From Pyrus communis (Eukaryota; Streptophyta; Magnoliopsida; Rosales; Rosaceae): DNA of 64,000 bases. Shown one piece after another: positions 39,681 through 51,062 of the stretch. A program made the position numbers and the translations under genes. Location of the stretch: positions 18,822,807 through 18,886,806 of the forward strand of contig NC_084815.1 in the NCBI RefSeq assembly GCF_963583255.1, given 5' to 3'. The notes under the pieces were generated by a model that searched no databases, was not told the DNA's origin, and saw only the letters and a list, made by a program, of their open reading frames with translations. Each line of letters starts with the position of its first letter. The stretch's first letter is position 1.

Positions 39681-39695
39681 GTATATATATACATA
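39681..39695 (-). promoter_or_regulatory. TATA-like element of the HIPP gene
   Basis: On the minus strand the sequence GTATATATATAC lies 18-30 bases before the ATG. That is close for a TATA box unless the 5' UTR is very short, so it may instead lie within the leader. Confidence 0.3.
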
Positions 39696-40423
39696 AGAAG
39701 GAAAGATATAGATAGGGAAACTCTAAGACAAACCCAGGCCTAGAAGATATTCCTGTTTGGACTTGGCAATTGGCAACCCTTTCCCCTAGGTTTGATCTCC
39801 CTTTGGTAATATATTCCAAAGCTGTCTAAAAACAATTCCAACTTAGCGGCTTTCTTGGGGTTTAATCTTGTGGTTTTAGGGAATGGGACCCCAATATTAT
39901 TAGAACTTTTAGAGAGGGAATGGTATCCAAATCCTCACATTAATGCTTGAGATGTGGGTCAAGCTAACATGACTGCAGTCACTGAGAAGAGAATATATCC
40001 TTTCTTATAAGGATATGGATGAACTTACAAACGAATTGGAAGCTTGGGTTTTTGATGCAAAGGGAAAAATATATTCTAAATATATGTTTTTTAACCATCA
40101 TTGTGGAAAAAAACTTCTGCACAGTAAGCACCATCTATCTAGAAAGTCTAATAACAAGGTATATTCCCACGGAAAGACATCCTCTCATGATCTTTTCCAC
40201 CAAATCTCATCAATCAATTAATTCAGGTCTTTAAAATTTGATCAAACGGTTAAAATTATTATCTTTTTAAGGGACCCCCCATTTGTAGCTATTAGATCAA
40301 ATTTCAAGAGCTCAGATTAATTGATTGGTGGGTTTTGGTGGGAGAGATCCAGAGAGGATCTCTTCCCTACTCCCACATTAAGCTATATATGCCTATAGGG
40401 GTTTTACATTTTCACAAGCCTAT

Positions 40424-40837
40424 TGTTACATCCCACATTGCCAATGGAGTAGATCATGTAAGCCTTATATATATATTCCTATCTCTACCTAGCACGATGC
40501 CTCTCACGTGAACTTGCTTAACTTCGGAGTTCCGATTACATCCCATATCGCCCAAGGGAGTGGATCCTGTAAGCTTTATATGTATATTCCCATCTCTACC
40601 TAGCACAAGGCCTTTTGGGAGCCCACTGGCTTTGGATTCCATCAGAACTCCGAAGTTAAGCGAGTTCCCATGAGAGCAATCCCGGATGGGTGACTCAGGG
40701 TGACCGACTAGGAAGTTCTAGTGTGAGTTTCTCAAAAACAATACCGTGAGGGCGTAGTTGAGGCTCAAGGCGAATAATATCGTGTTACAGTGGAATTGAG
40801 CCCAAGATGTGATGGGGGTCTGGACGGGGATGTGACA
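40424..40837 (+). mobile_element. Cassandra TRIM solo LTR with an internal rearrangement
   Basis: It starts TGTTACATCCCACATTG and ends GGGGATGTGACA, with a perfect 5-bp target duplication CCTAT (40419-40423 and 40838-40842). It contains sequence derived from 5S rRNA (about 40633-40730), including AGAACTCCGAAGTTAAGCG (A-box region) and GGATGGGTGAC (intermediate element). This is the defining feature of Cassandra TRIM elements, whose LTRs carry a 5S Pol III promoter. The LTR head is present twice: once at 40424-40498 and again at 40537-40620. Between them, 40499-40535 is a reverse-complement copy of the 5S segment at 40641-40677. The intermediate element holds an extra GGGTGAC-like duplication (40688-40705). 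Confidence 0.9.
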
Positions 40838-40945
40838 CCTATTATAAATGGATTTTTTCGGAGAATATATGAGTTAGTCAATTAGACAGAGAAGTGTGTC
40901 CTGTCTCTTACACTGATCGAATCAGGTAGTTTAAAATATTATAAA

Positions 40946-41385
40946 AAAATAGAATCTTTAGGTTTTATGTACTTTTTAATTTAAAATATCAGCTCGAAGT
41001 TCTATCAATAAACTAAATAGCTACAAAATTATAAACAGTCACCAAAGTGCTAAACAAAATAGCTACAAAATTATAAACATGTTTACACTAAAAAGTTAAT
41101 CCTGATTTATAAAAAGAGTTTGAAAATTTTAAGTTTTAACGATAAGGATAAAATAAAGGATAAAGTGAATAGTATCATGATTGACTTTTTAGTGTAAAAA
41201 TGTGGTTTTTCGTTAAAATGAATAGGATCCGGAGCTTTTCGTTAAAGTTCCCAAAATTAAATTGCCATCATTTTGTTTAGCACTTTGGGGACTGTTTATA
41301 ATTTTGTAGCTATTTAGTTTATTGATAGAACTTCGAGCCGATATTTTAAATTAAAAAGTACATAAAACCTAAAGATTCTATTTTA
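40946..41385. repeat. Near-perfect inverted repeat flanking a MITE
   Basis: The left arm (40946-41060) and right arm (41270-41385) are about 115 bases each, with only about two clear mismatches. The arms share TAGAATCTTTAGGTTTTATG, CTCGAAGTTCTATCAATAAA and AGTGCTAAACAAAAT. Between them lie a family B MITE segment and a partly inverted piece of it (41078-41105 pairs with 41175-41200), which extends the palindrome inwards. The left arm also has a second copy of AGCTACAAAATTATAAAC. Confidence 0.85.
41104..41252 (+). mobile_element. MITE, family B, copy 3 (left end lost)
   Basis: It carries AAAATTTTAAGTTTTAAC, AATAAAGGATAAAGTGAATA, GATTGACTTTTTAGTGTAAA and GAGCTTTTCGTTAAAGTTCCC, in the same order as the copy at 19833-19986. 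The usual left terminus (AAGGAAAACTAATG) is missing. It sits in the middle of the inverted repeat. Confidence 0.75.
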
Positions 41386-42696
41386 TCCTTTAATTCTTAG
41401 AATTTAGAAAATAAATGGAAGAATGCTATCCACGTAATCCTGCGTATGCGTTCTTACCTCTTATTACAGGAATTTCGGAATAATTCTGGTTTAATGGTAA
41501 GGTTTTGATGCTTCAATATTGTTCTTCTGCCTTTCCTGAATATTTCTGCATTATTGTTTAAATTTTGGACAAACTATTCGTTGTGCATGGCAAATAAAAC
41601 TTTAGGGGACAAACAGTAGGAAAAAAAAAAAAAACTCATCTGAATAAATAATTTACGATGCCATGCATCATCAAGTTTTCTTTTAATTTATTTTTTTTCC
41701 TAGTTATACAACGATATTCTCCTCTAACAAGAGGGAGTTTGTGTTGAGCACATAATTGGCCAAGTCATAATTAGATATTGAGCTCAACACAAATACAAAA
41801 AGTTTTTACGTTCATATAAATCAAACTTGAGACATTTCTACTAAACTGTAATATACTAGTTCTTCGAAATCAAACACTTTGTATTGTTTTCCTAGTACTG
41901 TTGGTGTTGAAAATGCACTGAGACAGCTGGAAAGGCAGGGCGCAATTCACACGTAAAATCTTAGAGGCATTTTAACAATTAATCCCAACATCCCAATAAT
42001 ATATATTATGCAGCAAGGAGATGAGACATTCTGTCCTAGCTAGAGAATATGGCGATGTAGTTTCAGTGATCACTTTCCGCCATACAATGTGCTCACAGAT
42101 GCCTGGTTTTCTACATATAACTTTAATAAAACTTTGAGTGAGATTAAAGAATTAGCTGGAGACTTACAGCTGCAACCAGAATTTTTTCTGCTTCAAATCA
42201 GAAAATTTCGAAGTTGAGGCGTAGTCGACATGAAGAGCATCGTGTGCTTCTTCAAGATTTAGACCCCCTTTGGTAATTATTTAAATTTTTAATTTTTAAA
42301 TTTTTGTGTTTAAGATATGAAGAAAATATATGGAAGAAATGAGGGACGTAAAAGACAATGAGAGAGAGAGAGAGAGAGAGAGAGAAGAATTACCGAAGAA
42401 TAAGTGAAAAGAAAATCTAGAAAGTTAAAATAACTATAGTTTTAGTTGTTGGTTTTTAGTTTTGATTTGTGTCTCCATCCTTGAATGTTTATTCTATATA
42501 TACCCAAAATTCTTCCTCCATTCTATTTTCTTCATTTCTCTCATGTATTTTTCCTCTATTTTAAACACAAATAATGTAGATAAAAAAAATTAAAAACTAA
42601 ATAGTTATCAAATAAGAACCTCAATTTTAGTAAGAGCCTAATTCTATTTCTAACTCATTTTTCAATATTTTTCATGAAAACCTGAATGTTACCCAT
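41386..42696. other. Intergenic, no gene seen
   Basis: AT-rich DNA with a (GA)n run at about 42359-42384. No ORF of note. Confidence 0.5.
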
Positions 42697-45451
42697 TGTT
42701 CTAAAATTTCCCACTTAGCATCGCATAGGCGCTAGGCAGCTAGCCACCTCCCCTATTAATTCCTAAGCCTTTAAAAATTAAGAAAGAGCATATGGACCTA
42801 CTTAGGGGCCCGCTTAAGTCACAACTCTCATTTGCACAGAAAATAGATAACTTTTATTTTGCATTTTATTTTTTCAGTAAATTATATGAGACTTATTGAA
42901 TACTTGGATAAACACTCATTATATGTTTGTTTCCCATGTTTTCAATATGTCTAATACTTTATACTCTATAGAATTGTTTCACATGTTTTCAGTATGTTCT
43001 AATACTTTATCTACATATATAAAGTGAGAAGCCCAAATAGATGAAACTTTCAATATTCCAATCATGTCCTTACTTTGATACAGAAAATAATTAAAAACCG
43101 CCCAACAAAATAGTAATATTGTACAATTTAGAAATCAAACGTGGAAGAGACAAATTCCACCACGTTTGCAAATCAGTTTTTCTCAAATTGTTAGATATCT
43201 TTGCCGAGGAGGATAGGCGGAGGCCATTCCATCAATTTATCTCAAACTGCAGATATCCCAGCGGAGGCCATTGGTAAATGTTATGGTACTGAAGAAGCAG
43301 AAAAAAGACGTATGTATAGTGCAACAAGTCATAGCAGTTTCATTATATTTAAAGATTGGAGGTTACGGGCACTAAGTACCACAAAGAGTTTGCTCTCTCA
43401 TCCAAACGTTAGTGACGTTGGTGATTAATTTTAGCAACAAAAATACATTGAAGCCATCGCCATGGATCTGGGGATTGGTGGTGATCGGAGATTGAAAACC
43501 CTAGAAACTGGATGTTGACTTGTAGGGTTGAGTTGAGGAAAAGTAACGCGAAACCTAAACGGGCAAACAAAAACATTTGGTACTTCAAGTGTAGGTTGGT
43601 TTTCTTCTCTCTCATTTTTTTCTTCTTCTGTTCTTCTTCCTTTTCCAGCAAATTTTCTTATAACTATAAGCCACGATTGCTTATAAAGTATTAAAATCAT
43701 AGGGTTTTGCACAAAAAGAGAGGAGAGGCTGACATTTGATGGGTTTCTCTTATTAATTGTTCATTCATTTATCCTTTTTTCTTTGTTTATTAATTTTATT
43801 GGCACAAGTTTTTACATTAGGGATAGAAATTTGGGCAATAATATGCTACTGTGATGTATCTTTCAAGGCTAAAGACGCTTCTATGCATGTTTGAAGGAAC
43901 AATCTGAGTTTGTCAAACACTAGCATGGTCATACAGGTTCGAGTTTTCCCAATTGTAATCTTAATTATTCATGTTCTTCACTATCTTGGTTAATTTGCTA
44001 CCTTTTTATCTTATCGCTTTATTGTGTTCACTTCCAATATCATACTTGGAATCTCAACGCAACATTCCAAATTGAGGAAGAGTAAACATTTAGAATATTT
44101 GCATTTAGCTTCTTCTCTATTCTTTAAGTTTGATATATATTTAAAAAAGTGGGTTGAAAAACATAAGTAAAATCATGTGTCATAGTTCCCTTCTAAGAGT
44201 GTTAATATTAGCATGGATGTTGGCAATGACCACAGCTCAAGTCGTGGCTTGAACAAAGAGATGAAGAAAATGAGGGAGGAATGGATGAATAAAGAAGAAG
44301 AACACATGAAGGCTGTGGAGTTGGTTTGATAAGATTATGCTGACAAGCTTGATGATTTGGAGGCTCAAATTAGATCAGTTTTAATATCAAATTAGCCTTC
44401 AAAAAAAAAAACAAAATAAATAAAGAAGAAGAAATAATGAATATATGTTGCTAGGTTTATTTTATAGTTTCCATTTTTTTCCTTGCAAGACTGATTTGGA
44501 ACATCATGTTTAGCTTCACTCTGTTTATGTGTTTTTCTCTTCCAGGTACGGAGGTTTAAACAATATTAGTTCAAGAATAATAATATTGACCTCTCCATTA
44601 TCCCATGGAAATAAAATTTGGGAGGATCAAGAAATGAATATAGATTGAATTGTTAGGTCATTTTGTCTTATTTATTTGTTAATTTTATACTCATAACAAC
44701 ATTTGAACGAGTTTAAGTTTTTTCCTTAATCAAGGTAGAAATTGCTATTTTTTTTGTAGCTAACAATGATCTCCATGCTTATTGTTCTATGTGGGCTAGT
44801 ACAAAACACTCCAGAGAGTGAACCAATTTTATTCGACCTTGGATTGGTTAAAAGAAGAAGAGCATGTGTTTTTCGCAATAATCAATTTTCATTGAACTTG
44901 GAGAAATACTATTTGACCAAATTGGATTTTAGTTTGTTTGTAACTTAAGTTAAAACTATAGTGAAAGTATTAATGTCTATACCTAGTGAACACGAATGGT
45001 AAACAGCTAATACAGTATATCTTTAGGGGCGTGTAGCGCCCATGATTAGAAAAAATGTCTCTCGCATGTGTGTGAGCGCGTGCGGAGCGGCTAGTAATCT
45101 ATAAAGTGATGATACTCTTACTATCTATTTGTATCATCTCTCTAATCGAGGTAGAGTGCACAATCACATATGAGTCTCATCCCTATTAGAGAGATGGTCA
45201 AAAGATGGTACAAATAAATGGTAAGAGTAACATTTTTGTAATATATATGTCCTGTTTTGCAATTTATGTATCTCAATATAATTATGTATTTTTTAAAGTA
45301 TAAGTAAGCATTTATTTATATGTTATTATATGTTATATATTGAATTTAATTAAAATTATAAAAAAAAAAAAAAAAAAGTGCCTTCCTGCCCGCCTAGACA
45401 CCTAGACGCTATACTCAGCCCGCTACCCAACTAGCGCATTTTAGAACCTTG
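42697..45451. mobile_element. TIR element, family C, split by a Helitron
   Basis: The left end (TTGTTCTAAAATTTCCC, then TAGGCGCTAGGCAGCTAG) and right end (GCCTAGACACCTAGACGC, then CTAGCGCATTTTAGAACC) match the termini of the 642-bp element at 28169-28810. Without the Helitron at 43010-45094, about 670 bp of family C sequence remains (42697-43009 plus 45095-45451). That fits the size of the other copy, so this is a nested insertion. Confidence 0.65.
43010..45094 (+). mobile_element. Non-autonomous Helitron
   Basis: It begins TCTACATATATAAAGTGAGA and ends GAGCGGCTAG, and sits between an A and a T, the Helitron insertion rule. A short GC-rich hairpin (CGCATG...CGCGTGCG, with wobble) lies a few bases before the CTAG end. 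It is about 2.1 kb with no Rep/helicase ORF, so it depends on a partner. A short reading frame at 44213-44329 (38 codons, rich in Lys and Glu: KEMKKMREEWMNKEEEH) could be part of a captured gene fragment. It has a stop and then continues in another frame (LKLDQF). The termini match apple-type Helitrons as I remember them. Confidence 0.75.
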
Positions 45452-45530
45452 ACATTACCAGAGAGGTTTTATTGAAAAAAAAAAAGAAAAAAAAAAGAAG
45501 TTATACCTAGTGAGGGGACATAAGAGCAAT

Positions 45531-46200
45531 TTCACCCCTAAAAAATGAGTTGGCCTAAAGTCCATTTAATCCACCCAAATGAATAGTAATTGACTGCAAC
45601 AAACATTATTTGGTCAAGTGAATCTCCACCCCTAAAAAATGAGATGCCCCATAGTCTAGTCAATTCTTATTAAAATATTATTAAATTTTTAATAAAATAA
45701 TTTTATTTTAAGTTTCGGATAGAATTTTTAACCAATCTTGTCACGTTACGTATTATTTTCCGAAAGTGTAGAAGATGGTTAGGTATTTATATAAAAAAAA
45801 ATGCATTTAATTTTTTTCTGTATTTTTAAACAATTTTTATAATTTTTTATTAAGTCAATTAATCTGGACCATTGGACTTCGAAAAGGTTGAAATCCAACA
45901 GCCCTTAAAGTGGACACATGGCCCACAGTGAGATTCTAACAATTTTTTTTAAGGCTGGAACGCGTGCCCACGCCCCTGTGATCCCACCTGTCAACCACAA
46001 AAAAGGACTCAACCTGCAGCTAACGTTAGCATGATGTCATATAGGTTGGTTCTTCACTCAATCCATTTTGGGCCGGCCTAGAAGTTGGGGTGGACTTTGG
46101 GCTAGCCTATTTTGTGGGGTGGAGTGGGTTTTTGGGAGGCCAACCTATTTTAGGGGACTTTGGGCCAACCTATAAAGGAGGGTTCAAGTTTCTCTAACCT
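45531..46200. mobile_element. Possible MITE with CACCCCTAAAAAATGAG ends
   Basis: The left end AAGAGCAATTTCACCCCTAA is partly mirrored by a region near 46150-46200 (rich in GGGCCAACCTA and GGTTGGCC). The interior has repeated GGGCTAGCC/GGCCAACC motifs at 46065-46170. The inverted repeats are weak and no target duplication was identified. Confidence 0.35.
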
Positions 46201-46341
46201 TACGCCTCATAAAAGAACGAAAAACTAACAAGCAAAGAGTAGGGGCATAAACGTAACCACACTTGAAAAAAAAAAACCAACAATAAAAATACAAAGAAAA
46301 GAGGGGGAATAAGAGACCTAACCCCTCTTAAAAAAGCCTAA

Positions 46342-46852
46342 GAGCATCTCCAATGGAAATCCCTATTTAGGAACTCCCACCACCACTTTTGAGTACTCAT
46401 TTAAGGACTTAAAGGCAATTTTTGTGCCCCTAAAGGAATATTGCCCCCGATATGAGAGTTCTTATAGTAGAATCCCTAAATTTGAAGTTTTTATGATTTT
46501 ATGTGATAATTTGATTAGGTGCATATTTTTTGTTTATGTTAACCTTTTTTTTTTAACTAATTAAAAGCATTAAAATCTTCAATCAAGATTGTGGGCCCGT
46601 TTTCCACTCAAGGTGCACATTTTTTTATGTATGTTAACATTTTTTTAATCAATTAAAAGCATTAAAAGCTTCAATCAAGATTGCAGGCCCCATTTTCCAC
46701 TCAAGGTTGTTTCTATATAGTTCTTATATGTGAGGACATGCACTATGCATCCGATGAGTCCTTATACTTTAAGGACTCACTTTCTGATTATTTGTTTTAT
46801 ACACATTTTATAAGGTGGTTGCCCTTATTTAGGGATTCCACTGGTGATGCTC
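46342..46852. mobile_element. PIF/Harbinger-type MITE with internal duplication
   Basis: The termini GAGCATCTCCAATGGAAATC and the reverse complement of AATCCCTAAATAAG...GATGCTC are inverted. A TAA trinucleotide lies on both sides (46339-46341 and 46853-46855), the expected 3-bp target duplication for PIF/Harbinger (Tourist) elements. The interior holds a tandem duplication of about 95 bp: each copy begins GTGCATATTTTTT or GTGCACATTTTTT and ends CCACTCAAGG (46519-46612 and 46612-46706). Confidence 0.8.
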
Positions 46853-47071
46853 TAACTTATAGGTAAGAATCTACAAAACAAGTTGCAAAATACCAAAAAC
46901 AAATGATTAAGAAAAAGCCATACATTAAGAAGATGAAACAAACGTGTAAGCTGAGAATCCCAAAAATCTAATTGCAGAAGTGACAGAGTTGGCAAGGGCG
47001 GTTTACCAAGATAAAATTTACTTTCAGAGTAATTAGGCTAGATAATTTAGCCTTATGTATATTTCACATTA

Positions 47072-47212
47072 GGGTAATGTTAGGAAAACTAAATTTGTAA
47101 ACTAAATGACACGGAAGTTGATTATTGGATTATTACTTAAGCGTTGATAAACATGCTCATTTCCTATTAGTGACAAATTTTGCCTACAAATTTAGTGTCT
47201 CTAACATTACCC
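47072..47212. mobile_element. MITE, family A, copy 3 (9-bp target duplication)
   Basis: The termini GGGTAATGTTAGG and CCTAACATTACCC-like ends, with AACTAAATTTGTAAACTAAA inside the left end, mirror the right end. The flanks TTCACATTA (47063-47071) and TTCACTTTA (47213-47221) match at 8 of 9 bases. Confidence 0.8.
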
Positions 47213-47386
47213 TTCACTTTATATTGAGTTTAAAAGTGACAGTTTGAAATAGAATCAAACTCTTCTAAAACAAACTAATAAATGAAAGTGAAAAATACAA
47301 AATTTAAATTCAAATTTAGTTTCCAGTAGTAGAACCATTTAAATTTTGACATTTGACATTTGTGTCGTGTTTTTATAACAACCCGT

Positions 47387-48358
47387 CCCTAATTTTACGA
47401 TTTTATTAATTTTAAAAGAGTGAATTTACGAAAATGCCCTTAGAGCGAGAATGTTCACTTTTATTGACCGTCATTTTGTGACATGTATGAACTATTATTT
47501 TCTCGTATTCTCGTAGTACTCATCGCTATAAACGCGTGGGTGCAAGCAGAATCGAATTTGGAACCACGATGAAGATTTTACGGAACTGCAAAGCAGAAAC
47601 GTATTTTAGTAAATTCAATATTCTAGATATTCATCCTTATTATTTTATTATTTTTTCTGGGATATTTGTGTCCGTGGGGCCCGCCCACATGGGTCTCCTC
47701 TCCCTTTTGTCCTTGTGTCCTCTTCCTTCTCACTCTCTATCTTTGTGTCCTCTTCCTTCTCACTCTTTATCTTTAACTCTCATCTCACTCAACTCTCTAC
47801 TTTCTTTCCCTCACCTCTCCCATATCTCTCCTCGACAACAACGACCACACCATCGCCGTTCTTCCTCTGGTGAACAACCCAGACCACCATCCTTCCTCAT
47901 CGTCAACCCACCATGAGGGTAAACCCCTGCAAACACCTTGTATGGGCAACCATCCCGAGAACCTAGCTACTGCCGTCGAGCCAAGGAGCTCCGGCTAGGA
48001 GCGATGGTTTCCCGATGAAGATCTCATCGATTCCAATGAAGGTAACATTTGAAAACCCTTTATAACCTAGTAGACGTGTTTTGGTGTACCTTTGGAGTAG
48101 TTTTGAGAAGAATGATAATGTTTGAATGCAAAAACAACGAGGGAGATGTTTTTCCTAAGTTTTCCAACAAGGAACCTAAGTTTTGCAGGTTTTTCTGGCG
48201 TGGCAGGACCTAGTTATGGTATATTTCCCTTCCTCTCCTCCTAAGCTTCGTTTTGGTAGGTAGAATGTGAAGAATAGTTGAGAAACCAAGCTAATCGGAC
48301 CTCATTTTGTTATCCGCCCAAATTTTCCAAAAACCGGCAATCAAGTTGGCCTGACCCG

Positions 48359-48390
<32 letters not shown>

Positions 48391-49697
48391 TCCAACCCAA
48401 ATCCATTTAGAATTTAGAGGGATTATTCCTTGAAATATTTCGTTAACTCCTAGTTAACTATTAGTTGACTTTTGTTGACTTTTTCGAAATTTTCTCGAAA
48501 ACCTTCCAAGGCTAATTTCGACGTCCTGAGTCCATTTTTGGCATCCATTTAGTGAAATTCTAAAGTTTTAACATACTTGACCATAAGGGCGGCTCAATTG
48601 ACTTTTCGAGGTTGACCAACTATTGACTTTTTACGAAAATTGTCTGGGACCATTCTTAGCGTATTTTGATGCCCTTATTCCAAATCCACACTTCGTTTTT
48701 TTTCAAATTGAATCGTTCTAGTTGAGTTTTACAAACGAGTCTCAGTATTATGCTTAGGTGCGATTATTATCGTAGACTCCGTCTTTCTTAATTCGAGCGA
48801 CTGCGACCTCACAAGTATCTATGAGTGAGTCTTTTCTTTTATATAGTATATATATTTGTTTATTTTTCACATATATTTAATAATAATTTTTCTACGTGAT
48901 TGCCATAATTAAATTAACGTTTATAAGAAAGATCGTAAGGTTGAGAATTATGAAATTATTCTGAATCCTGCAAGATGCACATGCATGCGTACTACTGTGG
49001 GATGCCTTAATTATATTTGGGGACGTGAATAGTGATATGTTGACTAGAATTATCAATTTACTGTTGCATGATCATAGTTACATTATCTACTCATCGTGTG
49101 TTGCACTGGTGTTAGTACTCGCTTGGGGCCAAGGCCAGTCTTTCATGTGTATGTTCACATCGCACCATACACTTACTTTGGATCCATTATAGGTGACAAT
49201 CATATCCTAGATTGCTATAGGCAATTAGGACTCGTATGTGATGCACACAGCGCCAGTCTTCACGTGATTGTAGTACTATAGCGTATATCATTGTTACACC
49301 TCGTCTTGTTTATGTCAGAATATCTCTACATGAACTCATGTGTTAACATATGTCAATAAGCATTTGATATGATATGTTTGTTTATGCGAAATCATGCGAT
49401 TACCACGTGTTTATTTACGAAATGTCGTGACATATTGCATTATTGAGATATTGCTGGTTACGGTAAGTATTTTCATACCACACGTAGTATGTTATATGTG
49501 GAAACTATACTTGTTTTATGGTGTGGGGTTATTATGTTTTCGAAAAGGTTTTTACAAAACTTTATTTTTAGGCCCACTCACCTTTGTTTTTCACCCCTCC
49601 AAGTTTTAGTAACAGAGCTTTCGTGCCGACGAAGATTCTTGGCAAATCTTGGTATAGGTGATTACCTTCGATGGTATAATTCTTATCCTACCTTTAC
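47387..49697 (+). mobile_element. Long LTR-like block, plus strand
   Basis: It starts (A)TAACAACCCGTCCCTAATTT, the usual start of a long LTR in Rosaceae. A TATA box TATAAA lies at 47526-47531 about 140 bp in, followed by a pyrimidine-rich leader-like stretch (47700-47900). No gag or pol ORF exists. The opening TG is replaced by TA and no clear target duplication is seen, so the exact ends are uncertain. The right boundary is set where the next element begins. The ORF at 47536-47916 reads this non-coding leader. Confidence 0.5.
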
Positions 49698-50600
49698 TAT
49701 CACGCACCCCGATCCCGAGATACACCCCGAAATCGTCACGTGACGGAGGACTGTAGTGGTACAATATAAAATATATATAGTCACTTACTCATACATATAA
49801 TATACATCAGAGCATCAACAGAATAACTCACAACAAAGGGTGGCAATACCTACTCTCTAGTGCGATACCCACACAACTACATAACATGCAATCTTCTTCT
49901 TTAACCACTACCCATTACCCTGCAAAATAACCGTACGCCAATGGAATGGCGCACCGGGCAAAGCAAAACTCGAATAATTTGCAAAGCTTGTGTGAGTGAC
50001 AATAATATAACATATGTGAATATAAATAATAGCAAATGATTATATGTCAAAGTAGTGATACGCCCACACATGACACTTCTTTTGTATACCGTATCAACAT
50101 TCAATATGATCACTGTCAATATTATTCTGTCATTCTCTTCGGATTGTGACACATCACTCGCCTTTCATCATTTTCCGATAATGACAAGGGTCCAATTTCC
50201 ATATATATTATAATTTAACCACCATACGCCTCATTACTACGTATAGGAATGGTTATTCAATTTCGAATCTCACCACACGTCTATCGAGATAACATTCAGT
50301 CATCATACAACTCGAAGTTGTGTAGGAACGACACACCATCAATAATATAATCATGTGTAGGAATGCGATTGGTATCTTTTTCCTCATTGCATCTCTTTGT
50401 TACGAGTAGGAATGAGTCACAACCAAAATCATTCACTTTTAGGCAATATCTTCATGTAAACTATTTGATTTAATCACCATTTTCTAGATTGAGCTACACA
50501 GGGCTTCAATCTCATCTTTCATATATGTAATAAACAATAATCTAGGGCTATAGAGAGACACAATTCAGCCGAAGCCTACACTAAGCAACCGATCAGGATA

Positions 50601-50903
50601 TGGCCCCCCATTGCAGATTAACCAAGCAGAACCAGTCCTGAGAATATCATGTAGGTAGTGACCCCCACAACAGATTAACCAAGCAAAGTCACTCCTATGA
50701 ATACTATAGGTAATGATCACTCAACGTAGATTAACCAAGCATGATCACCCCCAAGTACATATGGCCATACCAAATAATAAGGATCACCCATAGCTGATTA
50801 ACCAAGCACGATCCCAAAGTAGTATGGTCCCCAATTGCGAATTAACCAAGCAAGACCATCTATGTACCACTGCTTCATGGTGCAGATTAACCAAGCACAT
50901 CAT
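50601..50903. repeat. Array of six GATTAACCAAGCA motifs within small stem-loops
   Basis: The motif (G)ATTAACCAAGCA occurs at 50616, 50673, 50729, 50796, 50841 and 50885, spaced 44-67 bases apart. In four units the motif lies in the loop of a perfect 5-6 bp stem: AGTGAC/GTCACT, TGATCA/TGATCA, GGATC/GATCC and ATGGTC/GACCAT. The stems differ in sequence yet all still pair. The first and last units show weaker pairing. Confidence 0.75.
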
Positions 50904-51062
50904 AAATATATTTTTGAGGCATCATCTAGTAAACATAGCATAGTAGCACACATTCCTATAAAATTATTTGTAAATCCATGTTATATCCACATATTATATA
51001 ACAAGAAATTTAATGGGTAATAATCATATTACAAAATATTCATGTCACTCACCTAGGTTATT

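Noticed and set aside
40633..40730. Genuine 5S rRNA gene
   Set aside because: The sequence is only 5S-like and lies within TG...CA ends and a target duplication, so it belongs to a Cassandra LTR.
47536..47916. 126-codon ORF rich in Ser, Leu and Pro
   Set aside because: It reads a CT-rich, leader-like part of an LTR with short internal repeats. No protein domain is seen.
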